Shown here in pieces: positions 53,489 to 64,000 of a DNA stretch of 64,000 bases (position 1 is the first letter of the stretch; each line of letters begins with the position of its first letter). The DNA comes from Carposina sasakii (Eukaryota > Arthropoda > Insecta > Lepidoptera > Carposinidae), in contig CP053149.1 in assembly GCA_014607495.2 (NCBI GenBank), positions 14,830,120-14,894,119 of the forward strand, given 5' to 3'. The notes beneath the pieces were generated by a model. That model was not told where the DNA came from, did not search any database, and was given only the letters and a program-made list of their open reading frames with translations. The translations under genes were made by a program, and so were the position numbers.

Positions 53489-54279
53489 TTTACATATGGC
53501 CAAAAGTTGTCTCGTGGAGGCTCTTGGCCCGGAGCTTTAAGTAGACAAATTGTGATAGAATCACATATATTTTTATCAACCTCCTCATTGTAAGCTCGTT
53601 TGTTGTAGGGCACGGCGGGCCCCAGATAATAATTGAAACAGCCAGGGAGTGTCGGGTTTGAGGGAGCTGGCGCCGGATTATTGTTATTTGATATGCTTTT
53701 TATTTCATTGCTGCATGCAATTGCAACGAACGTAACTGCATGTGGTGATTTGGACTGATCATCTTAAAATGTCTGAGTAGTTTAGTTAATTTAATACATA
53801 GTTCTCCTGGCTCCGTAGTTTTTAATATACTATTTTAGGTAACAAATATTCCATGTTTTAACTATGGTATATTGATTCCCAATTTGGTAATTAATGTATG
53901 TAATTGTTTTAAAATTTACTTAGGTAACCTTGATTGATAAGGCATATTTTCCTGTTCAACGCCAGAGTAATTAAGTATATCGTCACTGTGAAAATAAAGA
54001 AAATAATCAAGTACATTGTGGTGACGATGATCTCCGACCGTATTTCGGCCAAGGCGACCAAATACTACGGATATTGGCCAGGTACGCAGGAGATATTATA
54101 GGGCACAATTGTGTGCGCAAACACAGATGCACTCTCTATTCCGTTACTCTCATAGTCCGATGGGACAGAAAGCCGATACGATCGGAGAGAGATCAGGCGC
54201 AGGACTAACGGATTTACGTGCTCTCCGAGGTACGAGCTAAGTGACAATTTTACAACATTAAAATCTGTACATGAAATAA
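53489..54279. other. Upstream flank, no gene seen
   Basis: AT-rich. The frame at 54065-54247 is unsupported. Confidence 0.45.
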
Positions 54280-54284
54280 ATTCA

Positions 54285-54365
54285 TTGGTACAGACCCGTG
54301 ATTGGGATCGAACTTACGCCTCCCGCTTGGAAGGTGCACGTCTTAACCACTGGGCTATCACCGCT
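54285..54365 (-). repeat. tRNA-derived SINE head
   Basis: On the minus strand: AGCGGTGATAGCCCAGTGGT, then TTAAGACGTGCACC and CGTAAGTTCGATCCCAATCA. Box A- and B-like blocks are present but stem pairing is poor, so it is a SINE-type repeat and not a tRNA gene. Confidence 0.65.
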
Positions 54366-54599
54366 TTTAATTAAGTAAATATCACATATTTAATCATCAA
54401 TGCTTAATCTTGAGTAGGTTTTACTCCTCTCCTCAATGAAATTTGCTTGCTGGAAGAAATCTCTTCTAGGTAAGCAGGATCTTGTACAGTACCTATCCTT
54501 GTTAATTCGTGTAATGTTAATGTTTTCTCTGTAAGATAAGGAATTAGAGAATGAAAATATTTTTCGACCTATCACCCACAATCCCACTCGCGACAGGAA

Positions 54600-54720
54600 G
54601 TGCCCGACAAATTGGTGCTGTCAGTGACAATTTGCTATGCGCCCGCGCCGCCGGACGCCGGTCATTGATTCCTGCGAGACCGTTGGCGCCAGTGTAGTTT
54701 CGGTATTATTGGTCCTAGTT
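54600..54720. promoter_or_regulatory. CpG-rich patch of unknown role
   Basis: GC-rich block including GCGCCCGCGCCGCCGGACGC and GTTGGCGCCAGTG, the second shared in wording with 52745-52760. No exon can be supported in it. Confidence 0.25.
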
Positions 54721-55263
54721 ACTGTCGGTGATGATTCACGGTAACCTTGACCAGTTTGTTTTGATCTAGTTAAAGTTTTGGGATTATTGTCACGTTTTAT
54801 GCCAGATGTGCTTCAGGCGACAATACGAATACGGTTTAATTTGGTGGTTAGGTTAGGTTTAGCTAATTTTGTTTTAATCTACGTTTGTTTTTAACTTTAA
54901 CTCATATTAGGTGATTTCTTTATGAGACTTTACATTCATTAATAAACGAAGCTCAGGCGCACCCTTCTCTTTTAAACCGTCCCTTATTGAAATGGAAAAA
55001 AGCTATAACTGGAGCGACGACTGTATCATTGTTTTTGCCTGTAGTCCAGTTGTGGAATTTTCATCAATGCTCTATGTAGAAACAACTAATGTTTCTAATG
55101 TATTTAAACTTTTTAAATCATTAAGTCTCTATCATCCATCTTTTTTACCTTTGCCTATTCGATGTGAAAAGTTTTCACATATGTATTGAAGTAGTCATAT
55201 AGTGTTTAAGCTTAAGCTTGGTAAAAACGTCCATTAGTGTCACGAAATTCTGAAACCAGTTAA

Positions 55264-55499
55264 GTGCACTACGCAGCCAGCAATGTGCGACTATCAATCT
55301 CAAAGAATTCAAGTCCCGATAACGTCAATACCACCAACAAAGCTTTTCTTATCGAGTCAAAGCAGGCCGCTCAATTAGCAGCAGAGGCTAACAATACAGC
55401 ATTTACTATCAATGATGCCGTGCATTCATTCAGTGGACTTATTATTAGTGTCCGATGTATAGATAGCAATGAAGGTATGTACAATTGGTGCTCGATCGG
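55264..55499 (+). other. Possible plus-strand coding exon of unknown function
   Basis: Open frame of 84 codons without an ATG start, with balanced amino-acid use (ESKQAAQLAAEANNTAFTIN) and GC above its flanks. In this frame AATGAAG|GTATGT at about 55475 is a good donor, and several AG acceptors lie at the left edge. No domain is recognised and no partner exon was found. Confidence 0.25.
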
Positions 55500-55737
55500 A
55501 GTTAAAAGTGAAGGATAAGATGCGTTTGACGACTGTACTTGAAATCGTTCGATGATGAATGAACAATGAAAAGAGAGGATGCGCATTGTTCATGTTTGTT
55601 GCGTTTATGATAGTTTTGCTGTCATATTACTACATTTCAAATTATGTATGAGTAGATAGTTTTATGTTCTACCAATTTGCAGAATACATGCTCTAACTAT
55701 GTTATTTTTAAACTTTTTGAAGTACTAACAAACATGA

Positions 55738-55818
55738 TTAAGGGCTGATTTTTCCAAACATCAGGAGGACTTTATTCCTCTGATAGGCTATCTGATGTTT
55801 GAAAAAATCAGCCCTTAA
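55738..55818. repeat. 81-bp hairpin repeat
   Basis: TTAAGGGCTGATTTTTCCAA...CATCAG and its near-exact reverse complement CTGATGTTTGAAAAAATCAG...CCCTTAA around a 27-base loop. Confidence 0.85.
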
Positions 55819-56425
55819 TTATGAACTGAATTTAAAAGTACAATATTGTGTCATATACCTACGTAAATCGAATGCTCTAATCAGTGATATAATACCTAGA
55901 TTATTCATTTTGTTTTCAGCACTGCAGATACAAGTGACCCTTGAGTTTAAGACTATTGTTTAGCAATGTGGTCTCTATAGATTCCGTTTTCTAATCCGGT
56001 GTCAAGTTACTTGTAGCCTGGGTGGCCAGCATAAGACAGTAGTATTTATAACGGAACTCTGGACTTATTTACTGCCACTGTTATGGTTTTGGTTTTGATA
56101 TGCAGCTGCAAATAAGAGTTAAACTAATTATGTGAAGAACTGGTGAAAAAGTTTTAGTTAACTTACGGTTGGAACTTTTTCACCTTGTTTGTGTAGTGCA
56201 AGCTTCTAAATGGACTCCTCAGGGTTCATGGTCAGGTGTATAGAATATGGAGATACTGCTTATGATTTTATCTTTTTGCCTGGCCAAACTTCATCAATCG
56301 GTGTAGGAACACAGGAAATCTACAAAAGGTCCATTTTTAACGGATTATGATCAAACAACAAACATAAATGTTCGTAATATTAAATATTTCCACGAAGATA
56401 TCTTCTATATCTATATCTATCTATA
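55819..56425. other. Upstream flank, no gene seen
   Basis: AT-rich. Confidence 0.5.
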
Positions 56426-56429
56426 CATA

Positions 56430-56725
56430 TAATAAAAATATAACGGAACGCTGTCTGTACATGGAAAATATACTATAGGAGACCTTTATCAACGCAATAG
56501 TAGCCAAAATAATGATTTTTGGAATTTTAGTCTGTTTGTCGGTTTGTCTGTGCGTTTGTGCACGCTAATCTCAGAAACGGCTGAATCGATTTTGATGCAG
56601 TTTTCATCTTAGTAGCAACATATAGGCTACTTTTTATCCCGGGAAAATGTTTTTATTCCGGATAATTCCGACATTTTGTTTTTCCTGCAGTCCACGCGGA
56701 CGGAGTCGCGGGCGTCCACTAGTTG
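56430..56725 (-). mobile_element. Interspersed repeat, CGTCCGCGTGGACTACAG family
   Basis: Reverse orientation: AACGGAACGCTGTCTGTACA...GTGCACGCTAATCTCAGAAA...CAGTCCACGCGGACGGAGTC, ending CGTCCACTAGTTG. Confidence 0.85.
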
Positions 56726-59700
56726 ACAAATATATCATTCGGCGAATTGGAGACAAGACGAGAGACGTATTTAGGCCCGCTAATTAACTACATGATCCCA
56801 ATATTCTTGTAATCTCTTATCGCTGGTGACATGCAGTCTACCGACAACTCGTTATCGTTACAGAAGAGCTTCCCTTGTTTGAACACAGTTTCTTTATATT
56901 TTTATTCATTTGGCATGCCGGGTCAGAGGTCTCCGTTTCCTTCGGATTATATGTTTTTTTGTTTGAGATAACATAGTTGCGATTTGTCGCTACTTGGGTT
57001 CCAAGAAAATTGGTGCAGTTGAAATTGGGTTGTTGATAGGGGCTCATTGAGAAATTCTTTGATATTGATGATTTATGTTTTGCTGGTAGACGCAAAGAAA
57101 ATGTTTGATCCACTGTTTTGTATAACTGGCGGTTGTATTACAAATATTTGACTTTAAAAAAATTAGATAATCTTTTACATAAGTACTGAAGTTTGATGAT
57201 AGCAGATATATCAGTTCATGAAAAAAACATTCCCAAATATTAGTCTAGCCTAAGTCTGACGAGTCACTGTTCATTCATTGCTAGAAGAGTTCCCACGGTG
57301 CTCACGACTCCTACGCATGTTAGTCATACTATTTGTCATATGCCAGTTTAATTGGTGGCTAGATCTAGCCGTAAATTTAATCGAGACTCGTGTACGGAGT
57401 GTGCGAATGTTTTTTTTTAATAAAAACAAGTAGAGATGGATCTCTAGATAAACATGTCTCTTTAGACGTGTCCTTATTTTCTATCAGGTAACACCATGAA
57501 GGTAGAGATGTGTTTTTATCATAAAAAAATTAATGCAAGTCCATAGTATATCTTTATAGCTTTTTTGACACCTTTTAGAAATTTATTTAAACTGTCTGTG
57601 AGTAATAAATCCCTTATCGGACAACGAAGAATAAATAATGAAGAACTACATAGAATGTAGTTTCGAATGTGTGAAGGTATTTTATGAAATATTTTATATT
57701 ATATTATGTAGCATCGTTATACTCAAGTTACTATCCCTCAATAAATACATCGTTTGACATCATTTTACAGTTCAATGGTTAAGACGAAGGAAAAGTACTT
57801 ATAGTGCTAACTTTGATGGAGAATTATAATAAAATACTATTTATAAAAAATAATCATAATGTAATGATCTTATAATATAATTAATATGATGGATGATACT
57901 GATAAGCCTAGTTTAAGGTTAAGTTAAAATTCAGAGTTCAGATTCTTAAAGTGAGATAGGTACTGATTTGATGAACGATTTTTGTTTACATGACAGATGT
58001 TTCTGTATTTATCTTTCATACGATGTTATGTACACAACAATACTCTTAAATAATTATGATACTGGGTGTTTTGTAAAGTTTGATGGTTTGAGAATTACTT
58101 TTATCAAACTCAAAAGAAACCGTTTCAACAATCGCAAAGCTAGTCAAATTAGGTCACAATTGGAAGAAACAAAAGCCAGTTCGATTAGAATTGGCCGGCC
58201 CGATTAGAAATACAATCCGGCCGATTGTCGTGTGAACATCGAGCGGGTTCAGAGGTGTTAATTGTGCAGATTGAATGTTTTCTCAGGGCAGAATCTCAAT
58301 TGGACGCAATTGTTTGTCTCAGCCGGTTTTTGTATAAGCTCCTTTATGATGGACAAAGATGTTCTTCTCTTCTTTACTCGGGTTTGTGGCTTATTCTAAA
58401 TCAATTGGATAGTCTTGCACATTGAATTATTTACAACCGCAGCAAAATCGTCGTTTGAAAAACCTAAGCAAACATAGAGACAAACAGACAGCGGGAAGCG
58501 ACTTTGTTTTACAATATGTAGTGAAATACAAAGACTACTTTTCTACATTCCAACGTATGAAAAACGCCCTGTAAGAACAATAAAATAATTTATAGTACCT
58601 AAATAGGTTCCTTGTAAAAAATGTAAGTGCCTATTACAAACTTCATAGTATGTTATCCATGTATTTTTCACTACTGTTCGCTTAATAATTTAGCAACTTT
58701 ATTAATTTGACATGTCCACTTCTGAACATAAATAATAAAGTAATTGTTGAAATTGATCTCCGCGTGAATGGAGCATGGTAATTTTAGGTCAAAGTCATTG
58801 TAGAAAATATCATTACAATTAGGTACAGATACACATATTGTATAATAAGAATACTAAATCGTTTATTGAATACAAGTCAATAATGATCTGAAAAAAAGTA
58901 ATAAAATAAACGATTCAATGTTTAATGGTTCTTAATGAAATAATGATTAATTAATTGCTCAAAACATGGTACAATAAGGTTATTATTGCATAATTTTTTT
59001 TTTTATTAGACCAGTGACATGTTTATTGTATAAATCGAGTTTTTACTTCTCTGTGTTCATTATTAACCTATTCATTATATTTTATTACACGTTACGTTTT
59101 TTCAGGCGTTACCTTTTATTTCGGAAAAATCATCAAATTTCCAACCAGAGTTTTCCCTGTAATTCACGTGCCTCATCAAGTCAATAAAATTTGTGCTTTA
59201 AATTTCAAACTTTTCTAGACCAAATGAAATCATCTTCGGCGGACGTTAATCTATCTAAACTTGGTACCATTCATTATAATGTCCCCAAATCATTACTTTG
59301 TCTTCGCCGCCGTTAGATCTCCGCCGCTCATTCGCAATTGGGCAGGAAGCATTAACGAGTTTAAGATTTACAGGCTCCAGGTCAATGGGCTTGATTTGTA
59401 GGACTTTTGGGACAAGTGTAAGTGGTATTATTCTTTGCTGAAAAGATAACACGCAAATCGAGATATTCCCATGGACATTTTGTATTAGCAACTTGAAGCT
59501 TTAGTCCTCTGAAACTGATTTATTTTCTGAATATAATGTATAGGTTTTAATATATGTATGTATTTTCAAAATTAATAAATGAAATTTTATTAAGAAACGT
59601 TTCAGGTGTTGACTGATGATTTCAGTCTTCTTGTATTCTATGCAAAGTTTTCTCATTCAAAATTAAGAAGTAAAATCATTACTGAAATGTTTACGGAAGG

Positions 59701-60125
59701 TTTTTCATCACCATTTTTGTTGCAAACTTCTAATTACCTTTATCTAATTCAACAAAGGCGTGAAAAGCGCCGGCTGACCCAAAAAATCTCTCGCAATCAA
59801 CTAATCATGTACCAACCACAGCTTCAAAGGGCTCATTAATAATGAATTTGGGCACTAAATCGCCTTTTATACGGCGAAGGGATTTAGCGAATTTGCCGCG
59901 AAACGCCACGTGTCTGCCATTAGGGTAATGGGAGGAATCTTTGAGAGGCCCATAATCAGGCTGCGAAAACGATTCAACAATTAAGAATTAATTTTACGAA
60001 GGGTCTGTTGTATTGAGGACAGGAATTTTTCATTGGGCTCTTGGATATTACCACTACGCATGATATGGAATTTATTGACATATCAAATCAACAGTATGGG
60101 AAACAGTAAATTTCTTTTGTAGTAT
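56726..60125. other. Upstream flank, no gene supported
   Basis: GC-richer patches at 59285-59360 and 59860-59960 (with GCCACGTGTC, an E-box-type CACGTG) may be regulatory. Short frames are unsupported. Confidence 0.4.
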
Positions 60126-60644
60126 ATGATATCTATTCCGCAGAGTTTATTTGGGAAACCTATGTTCAGCCACTGCTCACTAACTATTGTCGTATCTTCA
60201 TCTTACTCGTATTATTGTACCTATTTCTTCTCCTTTTTCATTCTGGTTTTCTTTATTAAATGGGAAAACTTTGTGATTATGTTACAGGGATGTCAAAGAC
60301 CCGTTAAAATCTTTTACAATTTGATGACTACCTATAAACAGCGCCAAAATGACACGACACATTTCACACCGCTCATAATTCACGCAGTCAATGTAAAACA
60401 TCATGTGAGTTACATCTTGAATTACAGACTTGATTTAATGACTTGGCAGTATTGTGAGAAGCGGATGTATGCAAGGACATCGATGTTCGTCCTTATGAGA
60501 TTCCATGTGTTGGTCTGGGGCACATTCGTTAGGTTTTTTTCGCAAGTGTATCTTACATTGGTGCCATATTTGCGAAATGTGTTCATTGAGTGTGGTGACG
60601 GGGATTTACTGTTTAATGTTCTGTTCGCAAATCTTATGGGTTAG
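60126..60644 (+). other. 172-codon plus-strand open frame of unknown function
   Basis: The longest open frame outside the zinc-finger gene and the retroelement, with an ATG start. The first 50 residues are very hydrophobic (SSYSYYCTYFFSFFILVFF) and look like translated intron. From about 60286, after an acceptor-like ATTATGTTACAG, codons look more balanced (GCQRPVKIFYNLMTTYKQRQ, MTWQYCEKRMYARTSMFVLM). It ends ...CTTATGG|GTTAGT, which could be a weak donor. No domain is recognised. It may be an exon, a decayed coding sequence, or chance in a conserved block. Confidence 0.3.
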
Positions 60645-60729
60645 TAAAGTTTTTTAAATACATTAGATAGCAATATGTATGGAGTATCTATCTTTATGCA
60701 AAGATTAGCTTTAACAATGTTTAAATTAT

Positions 60730-61055
60730 CTATACATATATTAAAAATGTAGCGGGTCGCTGTCTGTACATGGAAGATATACCTATGAGAAAACATATTA
60801 TAGGAGATCTTTATCAACGCAATAGTACCCAAAAGAATGATTTTTGGAATGTTTGTCTGTTTGTCTGTGCGTTTGTGCACGCTAATCTCAGAGACGGCTG
60901 AATCGAAATCGATACAGTTTTCAGGAATGTATTCTGACAGGCTCCACTTAACATATAGGCTACTTTTTATCCCGGAAAAATGTTTTTGTCCCGGATAATT
61001 TCAACATTTTGTTTTTTGTGTAGTCCACCCGGATGGAGTCGCGGGCGTCCACTAG
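60730..61055 (-). mobile_element. Interspersed repeat, CGTCCGCGTGGACTACAG family
   Basis: Reverse orientation: CGGGTCGCTGTCTGTACATG...TTTGTGCACGCTAATCTCAG...ATAGGCTACTTTTTATCCCG...GGATGGAGTCGCGGGCGTCC. Confidence 0.85.
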
Positions 61056-61639
61056 TTTTGAAATAAATACTTACACCAGTGTCAAATCCAGGAATTAAAC
61101 TATTATGCAATTGAAAATTTTAATTTAATTGGTTTTAAATGAATTAAGTATATCTGTGTTAAAAGTAAATACCTATATAGATTTTTAAAAATTAAAGATA
61201 TAGTTTTTCTTATCATTGCTTGAAATGTAGGTTAGTACCTATACTTAGATGTACCTATATGAATTCTGGAAACACGGAATATTTTCTAGATTACAAAATT
61301 TCTCTATGCCAGTACCTACATATTTTACGTGGACTCGTGTACTCACATGCCCAACAGTTGTCGGCTTCGGTCTGACATAAAATCTATTCGTCCTCCACCC
61401 TCCGCTGTAAATCGGTTATGCTCATAAATGTAATACAACGAGGAGGGGCGGTCTAACAACTACTATTCATTGAAAATAGCTGTCGAAGTCTAGTCTTCCA
61501 GAATAGGGTAGCTGGAACTGCAGGATCACGACGAAGGTCACGTTTAGCTTAGCAGGGACAAATGTTAATGATCAGTAACAAGTTGCTAGCTTATCGCCTG
61601 AGAGACCGCTCTCGCCCCCTTATCACCTAACTAGCAAAA
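61056..61639. other. Upstream flank, no gene seen
   Basis: Scrap at 61570-61615 (AACAAGTTGCTAGCTTATCG) resembles 22800-22830. Confidence 0.5.
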
Positions 61640-61766
61640 GCAAAGCGATAGCGAAAATTGTTCAAAAATCGCTGATTGCTTGTCAAATTCGTATTACGTA
61701 AAATTAATTTCAAAGGAACTTTGACATTTCAAGGCGAATATTGTACAATTTTCGCTATCGCTTTGC
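61640..61766. repeat. Inverted repeat with perfect 22-bp arms
   Basis: GCAAAGCGATAGCGAAAATT(GT) at 61640-61661 and its exact reverse complement at 61745-61766. Possibly a small MITE. Confidence 0.85.
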
Positions 61767-61865
61767 TTCGGCTTTGCTATTACAAATTAGGCAATCAGGG
61801 GGCCGGTTTCCTCAGTCGACTTTTACGACATGCAAGGAAGGAGATGCAAATGATAATATTCTAGT

Positions 61866-62110
61866 AAAGCCCCGTCCGCGTGCACTACAGAAAAAACCAA
61901 ATGTCGAAATTATCCGGGATAAAAACATTTTCCCGGGATAAAAAGTAGCCTATATGTTAAGTGGGACCTATCACAATATATTCCTGAAAACTGCATCAAA
62001 ATCGGTTCAGTTTCTGAGATTCTACCGATAACAGCCCCGTCTTCTATAATATTTTTTCTCATTTATCTTCCATGTACAGACAGCGATCCGTTACTTTTTT
62101 ATTACATGTA
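61866..62110 (+). mobile_element. Interspersed repeat, CGTCCGCGTGGACTACAG family
   Basis: CGTCCGCGTGCACTACAGAA...CCGGGATAAAAACATTTTCC...AAAAGTAGCCTATATGTTAA...GTACAGACAGCGATCCGTTA. It lacks the middle block (the CACAAACGCACAGAC part) present at 24170-24497. Confidence 0.85.
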
Positions 62111-63230
62111 TAGAATAATAATGAACAAAAAGTTTAAGTTTTGAGATAGATTACAGAATCTGTCCCGCACAGCTACATTGCCACTAGTATTGCCAGTAAA
62201 TCTACAGTATAAACACAAATTACCGGTCGCTAGATTGTTGAATTCGTGCCCGAAAAGCGCCGGTGGAAAAGTAAGTGTGTAATTTGCACACTTCTGCCTA
62301 ACCTCTTTGGGGGATAATGGGGGTGACTATATGTAACTACACCAATAATCACATGTCCTTTATATGCTTCCTCCATGGAGCCCTATAATCGCGGTGGCGC
62401 ATGTCCTCGTAACTCAGTTAGTCTGGTGCGGAATGCTGGCAATTGGATTTCCATCCCGGATGATGGATAGGTGCCTGCATTTACTGGACTTGCCAATCTT
62501 ACCTGTATAGGTATATGTTCATGGTTCTTTCGAGATTATGAAAGGTTGTTCATGTGTTTTTATATTTTATACTATGTGACTATTAACAACTAAGATAAAT
62601 CTGCAGATTATTGAGTTCCAACCAAAACCAATACCGATGACAATATTTGAGTTCACAATTCAACTTACTAGAATTCAAACGGCCTTTTCCCAGCACGGGA
62701 CATGCACGGTATAGGCTATTATAAAAAAAAATATTTTATATTCTTCTGGTTTTTTTTCCTTATTTCTTTCTCTGATTCTTTTTCCTATGAACAAATTGTC
62801 AAAGGAACATGGCACTTTGCACGCAATCTTATTAAAATCAATGTCTGCCGAATGTGGCAGGCAGTAGGAAAATAATGGCTAACTCAATAACGGCCAGCGT
62901 TCGATCAGGCAAATCCGATTACGGTCGGGATCAGATGTCTCGGCCCGGCGAAATTATTGGCAATCCGGATTACACCGGTATATTATTCTATATTAATTGT
63001 TATCTGTGGCTATGATTATTAGATTTTGTATTTGCGTTATTATTGGCACAGAATACTTGATAATTAGGACAGCATTTACCTAATTGTAATATGTAGCGCT
63101 TACAATAGAAAAAGGTTATACATTTATAGATCATTTGATTTGGATAAAGTTGATGCTGTCTCTATCTTGATAAAGTTTTAGTGAAAGACAGCATCAAATA
63201 CAGGTATTTCATCAGTTAGAACTATCTGCC
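62111..63230. other. Upstream flank, no gene seen
   Basis: 62264-62340 is a reverse copy of the scrap at 48619-48690. Otherwise nothing recognised. Confidence 0.5.
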
Positions 63231-63358
63231 TTGATGTTTGTTTCAGAGTCATGGATGTTTATATACTTATCTATGTATTTATATACCGTTGCTTAGTATC
63301 CACGACACAAGACCTTAGGGATCTTAGTGTGGGACTAGGTCAATGTGTTGTGAAGTGT

Positions 63359-63362
<4 letters not shown>
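63231..63362 (+). mobile_element. 5'-truncated SINE body
   Basis: TTTCAGAGTCATGGATGTTT...CGTTGCTTAGTATCC...ACAAGACCTTAGGGATCTTA...GTTGTGAAGTGTGTGA matches the body of the SINE at 51434-51665. The tRNA head is absent. Confidence 0.85.

Positions 63363-63406
<44 letters not shown>
63363..63406. repeat. (TA)n microsatellite
   Basis: About 22 TA repeats directly after the SINE body, probably its expanded tail. Confidence 0.95.
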
Positions 63407-63409
<3 letters not shown>

Positions 63410-63444
63410 GCCTATTAAATAATAATTTTTTAAAAGTAAATATA

Positions 63445-63789
63445 CAGGATGTTTTTTCGTTGCCACCCTTAACTAAGGGTATGTATTCTATACATCAAAT
63501 AAAGTAAGTTTATGCCAAAAAAATGCTGGGAAACGATGTAAATTTTTTTGAAATATTTTTTTAATAACTTGTTCGGTCGAAATTTATAGTGTCCAGTGTT
63601 TATGCTAGTTTTTTCATAGACAGACATTAATTATTTCTCGTGAAAAAATCTTGCTACACGCGTTAATGTACATTTATGCAGAAAAACGCAGTCTATTTAC
63701 TCAACTTTGGACCCTTATGGCGAAAAATGATCGTGATGATGAGGAGATTCCGTAGTTTTCGGGTACGTTGACGACCAAAAATCACGCTG
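63445..63789 (+). mobile_element. MITE, TACAGGGTG...CACCCTGT family
   Basis: Starts CAGGATGTTTTTTCGTTGCC and ends GACGACCAAAAATCACGCTG. Full-length relative of 53123-53488 in the other orientation. Confidence 0.88.
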
Positions 63790-64000
63790 TACAATATTTT
63801 ATAAAAATTAAATGAGGTTTATTTAAACAAATAACCTTAAATTGAGGGGTATTGTTCAGTTACAATTTGTAAATATTGTTTGATGTTAATATAATTAATA
63901 ATAAAAGTACAGATTATTTGTTATTTTGAGAAGTGGGTTTAGACGGTGCCTCTCTTTTTCGGAATTTTCTAAGTTTAAAATAAACAAAATCAAAAGCAAA
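63790..64000. other. AT-rich end of the window, nothing recognised
   Basis: No gene or repeat seen. Confidence 0.5.

Noticed and set aside
54285..54365. tRNA-Gly gene
   Set aside because: Box A and B resemble a tRNA but the T arm and acceptor do not pair. Treated as a SINE head.

Overview
This is an AT-rich, repeat-laden stretch of animal nuclear DNA, almost certainly from a moth or butterfly (Lepidoptera). The evidence is of three kinds: a spliced animal zinc-finger gene; tRNA genes with poly-T Pol III stops; and interspersed families that I recognise as common in lepidopteran genomes. Those families are the LINE tail ending in a translated AYVQQWTAI-like string with GATGAT repeats, the CGTCCGCGTGGACTACAG family, and short fold-back elements opening with TACAGGGTG. 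Nothing looks bacterial, and no operon, CRISPR array or prokaryotic signal is present.

The window is dominated by one minus-strand gene of the Gfi1/Senseless family (C2H2 zinc-finger transcription factors). Four exons are firm or well supported: 33503-32861 (acidic and Ser/Pro-rich N-terminal region, fingers 1 and 2), 32749-32568 (fingers 3 and 4), 6319-6062 (fingers 5 and 6 plus the start of a His/Pro tail) and 5617-5520 (end of the tail and stop). All four joins have GT-AG borders and matching phase. A further exon upstream at 48061-47942 has the phase needed to join 33503. The start codon was not found and probably lies further upstream, perhaps outside the window. The introns are about 14.4 kb, 0.1 kb, 26.2 kb and 0.4 kb.

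Region by region: 1-5.1 kb (downstream of the gene) holds a tRNA-Gln, a truncated tRNA-Gln copy and fold-back elements. 5.5-6.3 kb is the 3' end of the gene. The 26-kb intron (6.3-32.6 kb) holds a second, identical tRNA-Gln on the other strand, an 11-copy 58-bp minisatellite, LINE ends, an inverted pair of tRNA-derived repeats, a nine-copy degenerate tandem array (28.8-30.0 kb) and a few GC-rich patches that may be regulatory. 32.6-33.5 kb holds the central exons. The next intron carries a Ty3/Gypsy-type retrotransposon (36.5-40.3 kb, minus strand) with two apparently identical 279-bp LTRs, a tRNA-Leu primer site and large internal deletions. 48-64 kb (upstream flank) holds clustered fold-back elements, a SINE with a tRNA head, a hAT-like element with a clear 8-bp target duplication, a LINE fragment with a 12-bp target duplication, and two unexplained plus-strand open frames.

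Nothing here amounts to a convincing new multi-gene system. The best leads are the two-exon His/Pro C-terminal tail of the zinc-finger protein with a possible alternative ending, the phase-matched upstream exon, the recently inserted but gutted Gypsy element, and the 172-codon open frame at 60.1 kb.
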